Positions 34,316 through 43,337 of a DNA stretch of 64,000 nt are shown piece by piece. Below the pieces are notes generated by a model, which saw nothing but the letters and a program-made list of their open reading frames with translations, was not told the DNA's origin and searched no databases. The stretch comes from Bin103 sp002238925. Its GTDB lineage: Bacteria; Spirochaetota; Spirochaetia; SZUA-6; Bin103. The DNA lies in assembly GCA_965208065.1 (NCBI GenBank), contig OZ242313.1, positions 1,240,001 through 1,304,000 on the forward strand, written 5' to 3'. Within the stretch, counting starts at the first letter, position 1. Every line of letters starts with the position of its first letter. The position numbers and the translations under genes are program-made.

Positions 34316-35719
34316 GTGAGCACGCCACCCACGCACCCGCGCATTCCCTACGGCGAGGCCGACTTCCGGCGCATCCGCCGGAACCGGTGGCTGTACGTCG
34401 ACAAGACCCGCTTCCTGCGCCGCCTGGAGGAGGAGCGTTACGCTTTCCTGATCCGCCCGCGCCGGTTCGGCAAGTCGCTGTGGATCTCCCTGCTGGAGAA
34501 CTACTACGACCGCTTCTGGGCGGACGGCTTCGACGCCACCTTCGCCGGCACCGACATCGGGCAGGATCCGACCGGGGAACAAAGCCGCTACGTCACCCTG
34601 CGCTTCAACTTCTCGATGGTCAACGACAAGCTCGAGACCCTGGAACGGGAGTTCGAGACCTACTGCCTCACCGAGCTGCGGGGCAGGCTGCGGCGCCATC
34701 CCGACCTGTTTCCCGCAGCGGCGGTGCGCGACATCCTGGAGCCGCCCTCGATCTCCGGGAAGCTGTCCGAGCTGTTCATGTACGCCGGCGACCATGACAT
34801 CCCGCTGTATGTGCTGATCGACGAGTACGACAACTTCGCCAACACCGTGCTCGCGTATCACGGCGCGGAGGCGTACCACTCCTTTACCCACGGCGGCGGC
34901 TTTTACCGCAACTTCTTCGCCGTCCTGAAGGGCGGTGCCGACCGCAGCGGCGGCGGTCTTGAGCGGCTGTTTATCACCGGCGTGTCGCCGATCACCATGG
35001 ACGACGTGACCAGCGGTTTCAACATCGGCAAGAACATCAGCCTGCACCCCGACTTCAACGAGATGGTGGGCTTCACCGCGGCGGAGGTGCGGAACCTGGT
35101 CGAGACCTACCGCGACTTGGGCGTATTCGACCAGGACGTGGAGACCGCCATGGGCATCATGGGCCAGTGGTACAATGGATACCGGTTCGCCACGGCAGCC
35201 GAGACCGACTTGTACAACACCGACATGGTGCTCTACTACCTGGACAACTCGATTCCGAACCGGGACGTACCGGAGTACCTGATCGACACCAACGTGCGCA
35301 TCGACTACGGCAAGTTGCGCTACCTGCTGGTGGCCGGACGCCAGCTCAACGGCAACTTCGACCTACTGCGCCACGTGATCGGCGAGGAACAGGTAGACAC
35401 CCGCATCCAGCCCGGCTTTCCGCTGAAGGACCTCACCAAGCAGGAGAATTTCTATTCGCTGCTGCACTACTTCGGACTGCTGAGCATCCGCGATGTGCGG
35501 GGCGTATTGTCGCGGCTGGCGATCCCGAACCAGACCGTGAAGCGACTGATGTACGGCTACCTGCGCGACGCCTACCGCGACCTGGAGGTGTTTTCGGTCA
35601 ACCTGTTCCAGTTCGAGCAGTTGATGCTGCGGATGGCGACCGAGGGCGAGTGGCGGCCGGTGCTGGAGTTCCTGAGCGAGGCGATCGCGCGGCAGACGGG
35701 TATCCGTAAGGGAGAATGA
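34316..35719 (+). CDS. AAA-ATPase-like protein lacking its C-terminal PD-(D/E)XK domain
   Basis: A 467-residue protein from GTG 34316. The N-terminus (PRIPYGEADFRRIRRN, WLYVDKTRFL) and the P-loop variant FLIRPRRFGKSLWISLL identify the AAA-ATPase_like family; Walker B is LYVLIDEYDNFANTV. Members usually continue with a nuclease-like domain of about 100 residues (PD-(D/E)XK type), but this one stops right after ARQTGIR with K-G-E. Pieces of the missing domain exist elsewhere in this window (49.4-49.7 and 52.7-52.8 kb). The first 26 codons and the upstream 70 bases are duplicated at 47.1-47.3 kb. The function of the family is unclear. Confidence 0.85.
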   Translation: MSTPPTHPRIPYGEADFRRIRRNRWLYVDKTRFLRRLEEERYAFLIRPRRFGKSLWISLLENYYDRFWADGFDATFAGTDIGQDPTGEQSRYVTLRFNFSMVNDKLETLEREFETYCLTELRGRLRRHPDLFPAAAVRDILEPPSISGKLSELFMYAGDHDIPLYVLIDEYDNFANTVLAYHGAEAYHSFTHGGGFYRNFFAVLKGGADRSGGGLERLFITGVSPITMDDVTSGFNIGKNISLHPDFNEMVGFTAAEVRNLVETYRDLGVFDQDVETAMGIMGQWYNGYRFATAAETDLYNTDMVLYYLDNSIPNRDVPEYLIDTNVRIDYGKLRYLLVAGRQLNGNFDLLRHVIGEEQVDTRIQPGFPLKDLTKQENFYSLLHYFGLLSIRDVRGVLSRLAIPNQTVKRLMYGYLRDAYRDLEVFSVNLFQFEQLMLRMATEGEWRPVLEFLSEAIARQTGIRKGE

Positions 35720-35750
35720 CTATTTTCAGGCGGCGGAGTCGATTGGCAGC

Positions 35751-36166
35751 TCAAGATTGAGAACACTTATCCGACATGTCCTGCCCTCGATCGAGCGCAT
35801 CATGCGCGTCTCGATTCGGACCGGGATTCACCGTGTTGACGCGGATGCCGTGTTGGCCGCCCTCCAGGGCGGCGCAGCGCATCAGCCCGATAACCGCGTG
35901 CTTGCTGGTGTGGTACGGGGCCATGCCCGCCCCCCCAATACCCCCGCGATGGATGAGGTAATGACGATGCTGCCACCTTTGCCGCGCTCCTGCATGGCCG
36001 CCATCACGTACTTCAGGCCCAACCACACGCCGCGCACGTTCACCGCCATCACCCGATCGAATGCCTCGACGTCGCAGTCCACGATCGGATCGGTGCCGCC
36101 CTCGATGCCGGCGTTGGCTAGCAGGACGTCCACGGCGCCGTAACGGTCGAGCGCCGCAGCCATCAC
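35751..36166 (-). pseudogene. Short-chain dehydrogenase fragment with a frameshift
   Basis: On the minus strand one frame gives AVDVLLANAGIEGG and SIVITSSIAGVLGG, an SDR core. The continuation, MAPYHTSKHAVIGLMR with the catalytic Y-x-x-x-K, IRVNTVNPG, lies in another frame. The switch is at a run of seven G on the minus strand (near 35930-35937), where eight would restore the frame. The N-terminal Rossmann Gly-rich loop is missing. It is a truncated relic, unless the G-run is a sequencing error. Confidence 0.8.
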
Positions 36167-36322
36167 CCACCTGGTGAGGCCGTGTGTCGTTCGACGTGAG
36201 TTGACTCCATACGCGTCCGCCTGCGGGGCGAGGTCCGGGAGCAGACGCCACCGCGCCCGCCCTCACTTGCAGTCATGTAGAGCGGCAGACCGTCATACTG
36301 AGTCATACTCTAAGGTGGCGGT

Positions 36323-37243
36323 TCAGGGGACGTTCCCTTTGACCCTTCCGTAACGCCCGGCACCCTTCAATCGGGGATCGAGCAGATCTCTAATAGCATC
36401 GCCAAACATATTTATGCCATATACAACGATCGCGAGGGCAAGACCGGGCCACAAAGCCATCCATGGAGCCTGAATCATGTAGGTGCGCCCGCTGCCGCTG
36501 AGCATACCACCCCAGCTGGGAGCGGGGGGAGGTACTCCAAAGCCGAGAAAGCTTAAGGAGGCCTCGATCATAATCGCCTCCGGCACCTGTATGGAGAATA
36601 TTGTGATCATAAGAGGCAGTACATTAGGAATGATATGACGGACAAGTATTCTGCGGTTGGGGCAGCCGATAGATATTGCCGCCTGGATATAGACATCCTC
36701 CGCAATTCTTATGACGCCGCTTCTTATTATTCTGGACCCGCCGATGCCCATCAAAATCCCCACAACGATGATAAGCGGCAGCACGCCCACCCCGACCATC
36801 GACATTACGACCATCAACAAGACTATTCCGGGAAAGCTCATCACCCCATCAACGAATCTCTGCAATATCAAGTCTAGCTTACCGCCGATATACCCGCTCA
36901 TAACACCTATGGTTAGGCCGACAATCGAAGAAATGGCAGCGGTAGCCAGACCTACAATCATGGAGATACGAGCCCCAAAGATAATGCGACTCAGAAGGTC
37001 GCGCCCAAGGTTATCCGTGCCCAACCAGTATGCGGCCGATGGCGGCGTGAACCGGTCTTCCGCACTAACATCGTTCATTCCGTAGGGGGCCAGGGAGTCG
37101 GCAACAATCCCGGCAAACAACAGGAGAAGAGTGATAATCGCACCCACGGTACCGAGCGGATTCTCCTTCACCAGTCGAACAAAAAAATCAGCCAGACCTG
37201 CGTGTTTCCTCCCCGCGGCTGCGCTCTGATGTAATTTTGCCAT
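36323..37243 (-). CDS. Peptide-type ABC transporter permease (OppC-like), operon 1
   Basis: A 306-residue inner-membrane protein from ATG 37243. The N-terminal OppC helix, the periplasmic loop with PPSAAYWLGTDNLGRDLLSR, and the coupling EAA region (AAISIGCPNRRILVRHIIPN) are clear, followed by the C-terminal FGDAIRDLLDPRLKG. It pairs with the OppB-like gene upstream, which has a premature stop. The binding protein is the first gene of the operon. No ATPase gene is adjacent. Codon use is more AT-rich than in operon 2. Confidence 0.9.
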   Translation of the reverse strand: MAKLHQSAAAGRKHAGLADFFVRLVKENPLGTVGAIITLLLLFAGIVADSLAPYGMNDVSAEDRFTPPSAAYWLGTDNLGRDLLSRIIFGARISMIVGLATAAISSIVGLTIGVMSGYIGGKLDLILQRFVDGVMSFPGIVLLMVVMSMVGVGVLPLIIVVGILMGIGGSRIIRSGVIRIAEDVYIQAAISIGCPNRRILVRHIIPNVLPLMITIFSIQVPEAIMIEASLSFLGFGVPPPAPSWGGMLSGSGRTYMIQAPWMALWPGLALAIVVYGINMFGDAIRDLLDPRLKGAGRYGRVKGNVP

Positions 37244-37245
37244 CC

Positions 37246-38229
37246 TCAACTATGACGAATTCTGGGGTCCAAGATGGCGTAGGTCAGGTCAACCACCAAA
37301 TTGGACAACAAGGTGACGATTGCATAGATGAGCGCTATCGCGCTGACTATCGGGTAGTCCCTCAGCGTGACGCTATCCACCAGTAGGCGTCCTAGACCGG
37401 GCAGGCCAAATATTCTCTCTATGATAACCGATCCCCCAACCAGGAGAGGCACCCGCGTTCCTACGAGCGTGACCACCGGAATCAGCGCATTCTTCAGGCT
37501 ATGTCTTATGATGACTGCCCTCTCCCTGAGACCCTTTGCCCAGGCCGCTCTGACGTAATCCTGCCTCAGCACATCCAGCATTGCGGTTCGGGTCAATCTC
37601 ATCAGTATCCCACTGAAAGCCAAGCCCAGAACAATAGCTGGGATCAGGAACATTTGCAGGTTCCCGATTGGGTCCTCAGCAAAACGGACAAGTATTAAGG
37701 GCGGCGACCAGCTCCACCATACGGAGGGGAAGACTACCACCATCGTGCCCAGCCAGAAGTCCGGGACAGACATAGTCATTACTGCGAAGCTACGGCCCAC
37801 GTAGTCGCCCAAGGTGTTCTGCCTTGCCGCCGAAAGTATGCCTATGGGCATGGCTATCAAGATGGCTATGATTATTCCCATGATGCCAAGGGCGAGAGTG
37901 ATTGGTCATCGAGGCGTGATTTCCCAGCTCACCGGTGACCTGGTCCACAAAGAGTTCCCCAGGTCGCCTTGAAGAAGACCACTCACGTCGCCGTCGTCTC
38001 CGGGAACGACTCCTATCCAGCGCCCGTACTGGAGAAAGATCGGCTGATCCAATCCTAGTTCTCTCTCGACATCAGCTCTGCCTACATCGCCAATGGTCGC
38101 ACCCATTTGGCCCAGCATTGAGTCGATGAGGTCGCCAGGAATAAGGCGCATACCGGAAAAAATTACGAGAGTAACTACAAACAGGGTAGGTATTGTTAAC
38201 AGTAACCGTCTGATTATGTAAGCGCGCAT
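37246..38229 (-). pseudogene. OppB-like permease interrupted by an in-frame TGA, operon 1
   Basis: The frame of 328 codons runs from ATG 38229 to the stop at 37246 and is OppB-like throughout (RRLLLTIPTLFVVTLVIF; GLPGLGRLLVDSVTLRDYP; ILDPRIRHS). Codon 108 is TGA (37906-37908), in W-E-I-T-P-R-stop-P-I-T-L, where the two intact paralogues have A-P-V-T-L and L-P-T-T-L. A single base change would explain it. Readthrough, a sequencing error or real loss are possible. If real, operon 1 lacks a working permease. Confidence 0.8.
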
Positions 38230-38281
38230 CCCATTACCAACCCTCCGACCCTATCAAGCCATCAATGTCGGCAGGAGAACA

Positions 38282-38303
38282 GGGGGGCGGAGGAATCCCC
38301 CCC
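38282..38303 (-). terminator. Intercistronic stem-loop between binding protein and permease, operon 1
   Basis: GGGGGG (38282-38287) pairs with CCCCCC (38297-38303) around a nine-base loop, 20 bases after the binding-protein stop. Such loops can protect the upstream mRNA and lower permease expression. Operons 2 and 3 have one in the same place. Confidence 0.5.
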
Positions 38304-38324
38304 ACTCTGCGGGACTCCTTCTGT

Positions 38325-40031
38325 CTAAAATCCCATCTGTGTCTTCAGCCCTTGATCGATCCACAATGTGGCCTGCATGGGCCTCAGATCCGTAAATCCG
38401 GCTTCGAGTTCGCCATAGTAGTTCTTTAGCCACGGCCACCATGCGACGAAATTACTCACTCCGGGGAGTGGAACCTCCCGAGCTTGGCTGTGGAAGTATA
38501 TGCCCATTTCCTTGAGTATCGCACTTCGCTCAACAGCATTCGGATTTGTAATGGCCGCGTATATCTGCTCGTCAAAGAACGGATCGTTGAACTCCCCAGG
38601 GTACTCCGAACCGGTTACCCTCCGCTGTAGTTCAAATGCGCCGACGCAACCCCCGTACAGGTAAGCATCGTCAAACTCGTGGGTCGTTGTCCTTATCTGA
38701 AGGTGAGCCGTCGGTTCCAGCGCGGTTATCTTCACATTGACACCAATCTCCGACCACTGATTTGCAAGCACGGCTCCAATTCCCTGTTGGACGTCGCTGT
38801 CCGCGATGATAATGAGTTCCATATCAAAGCCGTCTGGGTAACCAGCGTCTGCCAGCATCTGCTTGGCCAGCTCCGGGTTATACTCAAACAACATTCTGGC
38901 TTCTTCGGGGAGTTCTTCTATCGGGGTGAATTCGGGAGTCCCATGATTGAATGCCATGAGTGTCACGTAATTTGAGCCGTACACGGCATCAGCGAGGGCT
39001 ACCCGGTCGGTGGCGATGTTCATCGCGCGCCGAAGGTTGATATCCTGAAACTTCCCACGGTTGCCCTGGAGTACCACAAGGGGAGCATCACCACAACTAA
39101 ACCCCCAGCCGCCGAATTCCATCTCATCAGGAAGTGTCGTTTTTTCGCTAGGAGTGACTGACTCGATCCCGTCGGCTTGGCCGGTCCGCACGGCGGCTAT
39201 CCGGGCGGCATCGTCTGGAATGAGAGGATGTACTAGCTTGTCGATAAACGGTATATCGTCGTATACCTTGCCGTCGATGGTTGTCGTCCACCAGTGATCA
39301 GGGTTCTTTTCGTAAGTTACCGCAGAACCAGGGAGATAGTCCGTTAGGATGAACGGTCCGCTGCCGACCTGGTGGCGCCAATCATCCGGACCCGCCGCGA
39401 CCACTTCAGGGGGAATGAGGCAGCCGCCAACGTACATTAGCCACTGCTGCCAGATCGAGTCGTAATTGTCGAGGTCGAACACCACTGTGTACCTGTCCTC
39501 TGTGCGTACCTCCCCGACGAACGTAACATTTTGCAGAGGGCCCTCCTCCACGACCCGGTTGTAGTGAAATGCGACGTCATCGGCAGTCATTTCCCTGGGC
39601 TCCATCCCAATACGCTCATTGCCGAGCCACATGGCTCCCTCGCGCAGGTGGAAGGTGAACTTATCCGCAGTGATCTCCCAAGATTCGGCCAGGTCACCCA
39701 TGACGACCTCCTCAGGAGTCCAGGCGTGGACGTTGAACGCAAACTCACCGGTGCCTCTCGGGCCGTACGTCTCCACGTCTCCCACTATCAGGCGAGTGCA
39801 ATAGGGGGTCTGCCAAGCTTCCTGCGGCCAGTAATTGGTCATGTGAACCGTATCCCAAGATTTTGGTTCATCACCGGCCCTGATAGTCAACCAGGTAAGT
39901 GTGCCGCCGTACTGCGGCCCGCCATCCGCGGTGGCGGTAGCGGCCGCATCGTCTTCGCTGCCTCCTGCGGCGAAACCGGCGGTCGCTACCAGCGCGAACG
40001 CCAACGCTATCGGAACGAATCGAGAACCCAT
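38325..40031 (-). CDS. Peptide/solute ABC transporter substrate-binding protein, operon 1
   Basis: A 568-residue SBP_bac_5-type protein from ATG 40031, eight bases after AGGAGG. A signal peptide (SRFVPIALAFALVATAGFAA) leads into an acidic Ala-rich linker. Typical blocks are LAESWEITADKFTFHLREG, the mid-domain NLRRAMNIATDRVALADAVYG and PELAKQMLADAGYPDGFD. It ends QGLKTQMGF, like its paralogues. The first mature residue is not a clear lipidated Cys. It binds an oligopeptide or sugar-like solute in the periplasm. A palindrome at 40048-40064 lies next to the ribosome site. Confidence 0.9.
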   Translation of the reverse strand: MGSRFVPIALAFALVATAGFAAGGSEDDAAATATADGGPQYGGTLTWLTIRAGDEPKSWDTVHMTNYWPQEAWQTPYCTRLIVGDVETYGPRGTGEFAFNVHAWTPEEVVMGDLAESWEITADKFTFHLREGAMWLGNERIGMEPREMTADDVAFHYNRVVEEGPLQNVTFVGEVRTEDRYTVVFDLDNYDSIWQQWLMYVGGCLIPPEVVAAGPDDWRHQVGSGPFILTDYLPGSAVTYEKNPDHWWTTTIDGKVYDDIPFIDKLVHPLIPDDAARIAAVRTGQADGIESVTPSEKTTLPDEMEFGGWGFSCGDAPLVVLQGNRGKFQDINLRRAMNIATDRVALADAVYGSNYVTLMAFNHGTPEFTPIEELPEEARMLFEYNPELAKQMLADAGYPDGFDMELIIIADSDVQQGIGAVLANQWSEIGVNVKITALEPTAHLQIRTTTHEFDDAYLYGGCVGAFELQRRVTGSEYPGEFNDPFFDEQIYAAITNPNAVERSAILKEMGIYFHSQAREVPLPGVSNFVAWWPWLKNYYGELEAGFTDLRPMQATLWIDQGLKTQMGF

Positions 40032-40047
40032 TCAGGTCCCTCCTTGC

Positions 40048-40064
40048 GGGTCAACAGGTGACCC
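40048..40064. promoter_or_regulatory. Palindrome GGGTCA-N5-TGACCC next to the SBP1 ribosome site
   Basis: GGGTCAACAGGTGACCC is a perfect 6+5+6 inverted repeat lying three bases from the AGGAGG of the binding-protein gene. The same palindrome occurs at 61591-61607 before the third binding protein. It may be a GntR-type operator or an mRNA hairpin. Confidence 0.55.
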
Positions 40065-40356
40065 AGCTCTTTCTCGATGCCAGCAACGCCGGCAAATGCG
40101 GAACGGTTGCGATGGGTGGTGAGCGAACGTGCAGCGGGCTGGCGCCACAGGTAGCCGACCGCCAGCCCCGTGCTGACGGCGCAGGCAGCCGTCGCGGCGC
40201 GTACGGGCCGATCAGCCGGAGCGGTTAGTTGGTCGTCAGCTCTGAAGTGCCGGGGGGGGGGGGGCGACTGCAACTGCGACAGTGGAACCTGCCGAAGCGC
40301 CGGAGAGTCTCACGTTCACAGCGTATCTATCCACAGGGTGTCGCCACGAAGACCAG
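40065..40356. other. Leader region between operon-1 promoter and binding protein; G13 tract
   Basis: No gene is visible. A run of thirteen G lies at 40252-40264. A block GTACGGGCCGATCAGCCGG (40201-40219) recurs at 46667-46685 upstream of the second binding protein. This region would be the long 5' leader of operon 1 if the promoter at 40357-40385 is used. Confidence 0.5.
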
Positions 40357-40385
40357 AGTATGCGTTCGCGCAAGCCGCGTGTCAA
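40357..40385 (-). promoter_or_regulatory. Shared promoter cassette, copy a (operon 1)
   Basis: On the minus strand GTGGC-TTGACA (-35 at 40385-40380), exactly 17 bases, then CATACT (40362-40357). Downstream come CTTCGTGG and GTGGATAGATACG. The same layout occurs at 47016-47044, 50636-50664, 61768-61796, 52884-52912 and, decayed, 50732-50760. Confidence 0.8.
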
Positions 40386-40599
40386 GCCACGCACTGCGCT
40401 GCGCGCATCCGGGCCCGGTGAATGCAGCGATCCGATTACGTAGTGGACGGTGGACTCCCAGTCGAGGGCGATGTCCAGGAACGCACGCGGAGGGCGATGG
40501 TCGCTCGCTCCACCTTCCGGTCGCGCCGGGCGCTGGTCTTGCTGCCATGGTCTCGGAGCAGCAACCGATCACCGCGCGCCGCTCATCCGTGGAGTCGGT

Positions 40600-40605
40600 T
40601 ATACT
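40600..40605 (+). promoter_or_regulatory. -10 box (TATACT) of the MazEF-like pair
   Basis: TATACT ends six bases before the ATG at 40612. There is no ribosome site, which again suggests a leaderless message. Confidence 0.45.
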
Positions 40606-40611
40606 CACGGT

Positions 40612-40851
40612 ATGAAGACTGCGGTGTCGGTCCCTGACGAGATTTTCGGTGCTGCGGAACGCTATGCGCGACAAACGAAGAAGTCCCGAAGCCAGCTATT
40701 CAGTGAAGCTCTCGCGGAGTACCTGGCCAGGCACGCGCCAGACGAGGTCACCGCTGCGATGAATGCGGTGGTCGACGAGCTCGGAGGAGTCTCGCCGGAC
40801 GAGTTCGTGTCGCGCGCGTCCCGGCAGACGCTCGAACGTACCGAGTGGTAG
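40612..40851 (+). CDS. Ribbon-helix-helix antitoxin (MazE/CopG-like)
   Basis: A 79-residue protein. MKTAVSVPDEIFGAAERYAR followed by SRSQLFSEALAEYLAR is a ribbon-helix-helix DNA-binding domain, typical of antitoxins paired with MazF/PemK toxins. The C-terminal acidic tail would bind the toxin. The last codons overlap the GTG start of the toxin by seven bases. It probably represses its own promoter. Confidence 0.85.
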   Translation: MKTAVSVPDEIFGAAERYARQTKKSRSQLFSEALAEYLARHAPDEVTAAMNAVVDELGGVSPDEFVSRASRQTLERTEW

Positions 40852-41192
40852 AGGTCGCCCAGGGCGACGTGTGGTGGGCGGAGCTACCGGAGCCCATCGG
40901 CTCCGGCCCCGGTCTGCGCCGACCTGTCGTGGTCGTCCAGAGCGACCATTTGAACCGGAGCCGAATCGCAACCGTCGTCTGTGTTCCGCTCACCACCAAC
41001 CTGGTGTGGGCTGGTGCTCCGGGCAACACGCTGCTGCCAGCCACAGCTACTGCCCTGCCGAAGGACTCGGTGGCAAACGCAACTCAGATCCTGTCACTTG
41101 ATCGTAGCGTTTTGGTACAGCGGGCAGGGCGACTCGCGCCACAGCAGCTGGCGCTCGTGACCAGAGGCATCGAGGTCGTGATCGGCCGATGA
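40845..41192 (+). CDS. MazF/PemK-like endoribonuclease toxin
   Basis: A 115-residue protein from GTG 40845. VAQGDVWWAELPEPIGSGPG and RRPVVVVQSDHLNRS are the opening of the PemK/MazF barrel. VVCVPLTTNL and a C-terminal ILSLDRSVL with GRL are further signatures. Such toxins cut mRNA at short sequences when the antitoxin is degraded. The overlap with the antitoxin gene marks a type II toxin-antitoxin pair. It appears intact. Confidence 0.9.
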   Translation: MVEVAQGDVWWAELPEPIGSGPGLRRPVVVVQSDHLNRSRIATVVCVPLTTNLVWAGAPGNTLLPATATALPKDSVANATQILSLDRSVLVQRAGRLAPQQLALVTRGIEVVIGR

Positions 41193-41446
41193 GAACGCGC
41201 TGGAACGGCCTGATCGCCCCAACTCACATGCCAACCCCGCCAATTGGCGATCCCGAGCGAGCCCCAAGGCCCCTTCGACACGACAGATGAGATCGTCAGT
41301 AGGGACTGTAGGGACAGGCGTGTGGCGTTACTGCAAACGTCAGCATAGATGCGTGGGCCGGCGCCAGTGGCTCTGACTCCCGGCCCCCGCGCGGGTCTTC
41401 GCTATGGAGCGTCGCAACGAGCTCTGGCTCCTGGGCGGCCAGTGTC

Positions 41447-41619
41447 TCACAGCAACTGCTGCAGCTCGTCAGGCGTGATCCGTGCTTGCTTCAAGATGTG
41501 AGAGAGCGTCGAGCGCTTGATGGGCCGATGAGCAGGGACGATGATCTTCAAAGTCTCGGTAGGTGTTCGCTTCTGTAGTCGGATGTGTGAGCCGCGTTGT
41601 CGCACGACAATCCATCCAT
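41447..41619 (-). pseudogene. HicA toxin, C-terminal fragment
   Basis: The minus-strand frame reads GWIVVRQRGSHIRLQKR, then IVPAHRPIKRSTLSHILKQA and ends near 41447. This is HicA from its first strand onward, including the catalytic His in GSHI. The first 20 residues or so are missing. The 5' end runs straight into the VCBS-repeat pseudogene at about 41612. No hicB is visible downstream. Confidence 0.75.
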
Positions 41620-42363
41620 CCCGTCGGTGACGTTGACCACGTAGAGGTCGGGCCACAGGTCGGCGTCCAGGTGGGCGCCGAGAACGACGAGCGCGCCGCG
41701 GTATTCGGCAGCGGCGGGAGGATAGAGGCCCGCGGCGGTGGTGACCTCGTGGAAGCCGCCGGCGCAGTCGTTGCGCATGAGCCGGTCGCGGTTGGCCGGC
41801 GTGCCGCCGGCGTTCATCACCAGATGGCCGATGTAGAGGTCGATGCAGCCGTCGCGATCGTAGTCCAGTCAGGCGGCGGCCTTGGTGCGGTGGCCTGAGA
41901 GCTTGCCGAACGGCGGGCTGGCCTGGTCGTCGACTCCGGCCAACGACGCGGCTTCGCGGAACAGCGGCTCGCCGGGCACGATGACGCCGCCGTTCTCCAC
42001 CAGGCGGTTGTGCAGCAGCAGGTTGGGCGGACCGTCGGGTTGGTTCTCGCGGGTGATCACCCACTGGGAGTTGTCGGTGTAGATGTCGAGGTCGCCGTCG
42101 TTGTCCACCCAGTTGACGCCGAGACTGTGCGCGGACTCAGAGCTGTACACCAAGCCAGTCAGGCCGGCGTCCGCGCTCACGTCGGTGAATCGGAAGCCAG
42201 GCGCCGGGACGCCGGCCGCCGAGGCGACCGGCGACGAGGCGACCGTCGCGCCCGCCTCGCCCGCGGTCGCGGGATCTGCCCCCACCGCGACGACGCTCAG
42301 GAGGGCAAAGAGCAGCGCACACAGCGGCGCCGGCCCCACCCAGCGCCGCTTCCCAACGGCCAC
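41548..42363 (-). pseudogene. FG-GAP/VCBS-repeat (CRTAC1-like) secreted protein, N-terminal part
   Basis: From GTG 42363 a signal peptide (VGPAPLCALLFALLSVVAVG) leads to GFRFTDVSADAGLTGLVY and a VCBS repeat VNWVDNDGDLDIYTDN. A TGA at 41869-41871 interrupts it, where W-L-D-Y-D-R-D-G would be expected (TGG to TGA). The frame continues with DYDRDGCIDLYIGHLVMNAG to about 41612, where it is joined to a HicA fragment. Pieces of the C-terminal ASPIC/UnbV domain lie at 47.3-47.6 and 50.3-50.6 kb. Confidence 0.75.
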
Positions 42364-42407
42364 ATGGAGGGCAGGGACGAGGGCGGGCCTGTGCCGGTCG
42401 GCGCCGC

Positions 42408-43328
42408 TCACCGGCGCACCGCTCGCCTCGCTCTCGGTGATCCACCATAGCGTCCGGCGCCGCCCTTGAGCCTCGGGTCGAGCAGGTCGCGGAGGGCGTC
42501 CCCGAACATGTTGATGGCCCAGACGACGATGCTCAGCGTGAGCCCCGGCCAGAACGCCAGGCCCGGGGCCTGCGCCATGTAGCGGCGCCCCTCCCAGCTG
42601 AGCATGCCGCCCCAGGTGGCCACATCGGGGGGAAGACCGAGACCGAGAAAGCCCAGGGCGGCCTCGGTGACGATGACCCACCCGAGATTGATAGTGAATA
42701 TGACGATCAAGGGTGCCATCAGGTTGGGCAGCACGTGGGTGCGGATGGTCCGGCTCCCGCGCGAGCCGATCGCCTCGGCCGCCGTTATGTACTGCGTCTC
42801 CTTGATGACCATGACGGCACTTCGAGCTACCCGAGAGTTGCCGATACCGCCCAGAATCCCCAGGACGATGATGACCTGCAGCGCGCCCTGGCCGAGCATG
42901 GACATCACCGTGATGAGCACCAGCAGGCCCGGGAACGCCATCCAGGCGTCGACCACCCGCTGCGCAAACAGGTCGAGCTTGCCGCCGATATAGCCGGTCA
43001 TGCCGATCAGCGCCGCCACCACCACGCTGACCGCGGCGCCGGACAGGCCGATGATCACCGAGGTCCGGGCGCCGAAGATTATCCGACTCAGCACGTCGCG
43101 CCCCAGGTGGTCGGCCCCCAGGAGGTATTTCTCCGAAGGCGGTGTCAGCCGGTCGGGCAGGTTCAGGTCGTTCATCCCGTGGGGAGCCAGGAAGTCCGCG
43201 AAGATGCCGATGAGCAGCGCCAACAGGACGATCGTGCCGGCAACGGCGCCCAGTGGCTTCTCCCGCCTCAGCCTGGAGAGGAACTCGAACAGCGGTGAAC
43301 GTCTTTCTCGCGCCACCGGCGCAACCAC
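42408..43328 (-). CDS. Peptide-type ABC transporter permease (OppC-like), operon 2
   Basis: A 306-residue membrane protein from GTG 43328, nine bases after the OppB stop. GAVAGTIVLLALLIGIFADFLAP is the first helix; PPSEKYLLGADHLGRDVLSR is the OppC loop; the EAA loop is AAEAIGSRGSRTIRTHVLPN; it ends LLDPRLKGGAGRYGG. It should form a heterodimer with the upstream OppB. One residue of the SGY segment seen in operon 1 is absent, reading ALIGMTGYIGGK. Confidence 0.9.
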   Translation of the reverse strand: MVAPVARERRSPLFEFLSRLRREKPLGAVAGTIVLLALLIGIFADFLAPHGMNDLNLPDRLTPPSEKYLLGADHLGRDVLSRIIFGARTSVIIGLSGAAVSVVVAALIGMTGYIGGKLDLFAQRVVDAWMAFPGLLVLITVMSMLGQGALQVIIVLGILGGIGNSRVARSAVMVIKETQYITAAEAIGSRGSRTIRTHVLPNLMAPLIVIFTINLGWVIVTEAALGFLGLGLPPDVATWGGMLSWEGRRYMAQAPGLAFWPGLTLSIVVWAINMFGDALRDLLDPRLKGGAGRYGGSPRARRAVRR

Positions 43329-43337
43329 CAGCCGCTG

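Noticed and set aside
37906..41871. TGA recoded as tryptophan
   Set aside because: Internal TGA codons occur only in two damaged genes, and TGA ends many intact genes in the window.
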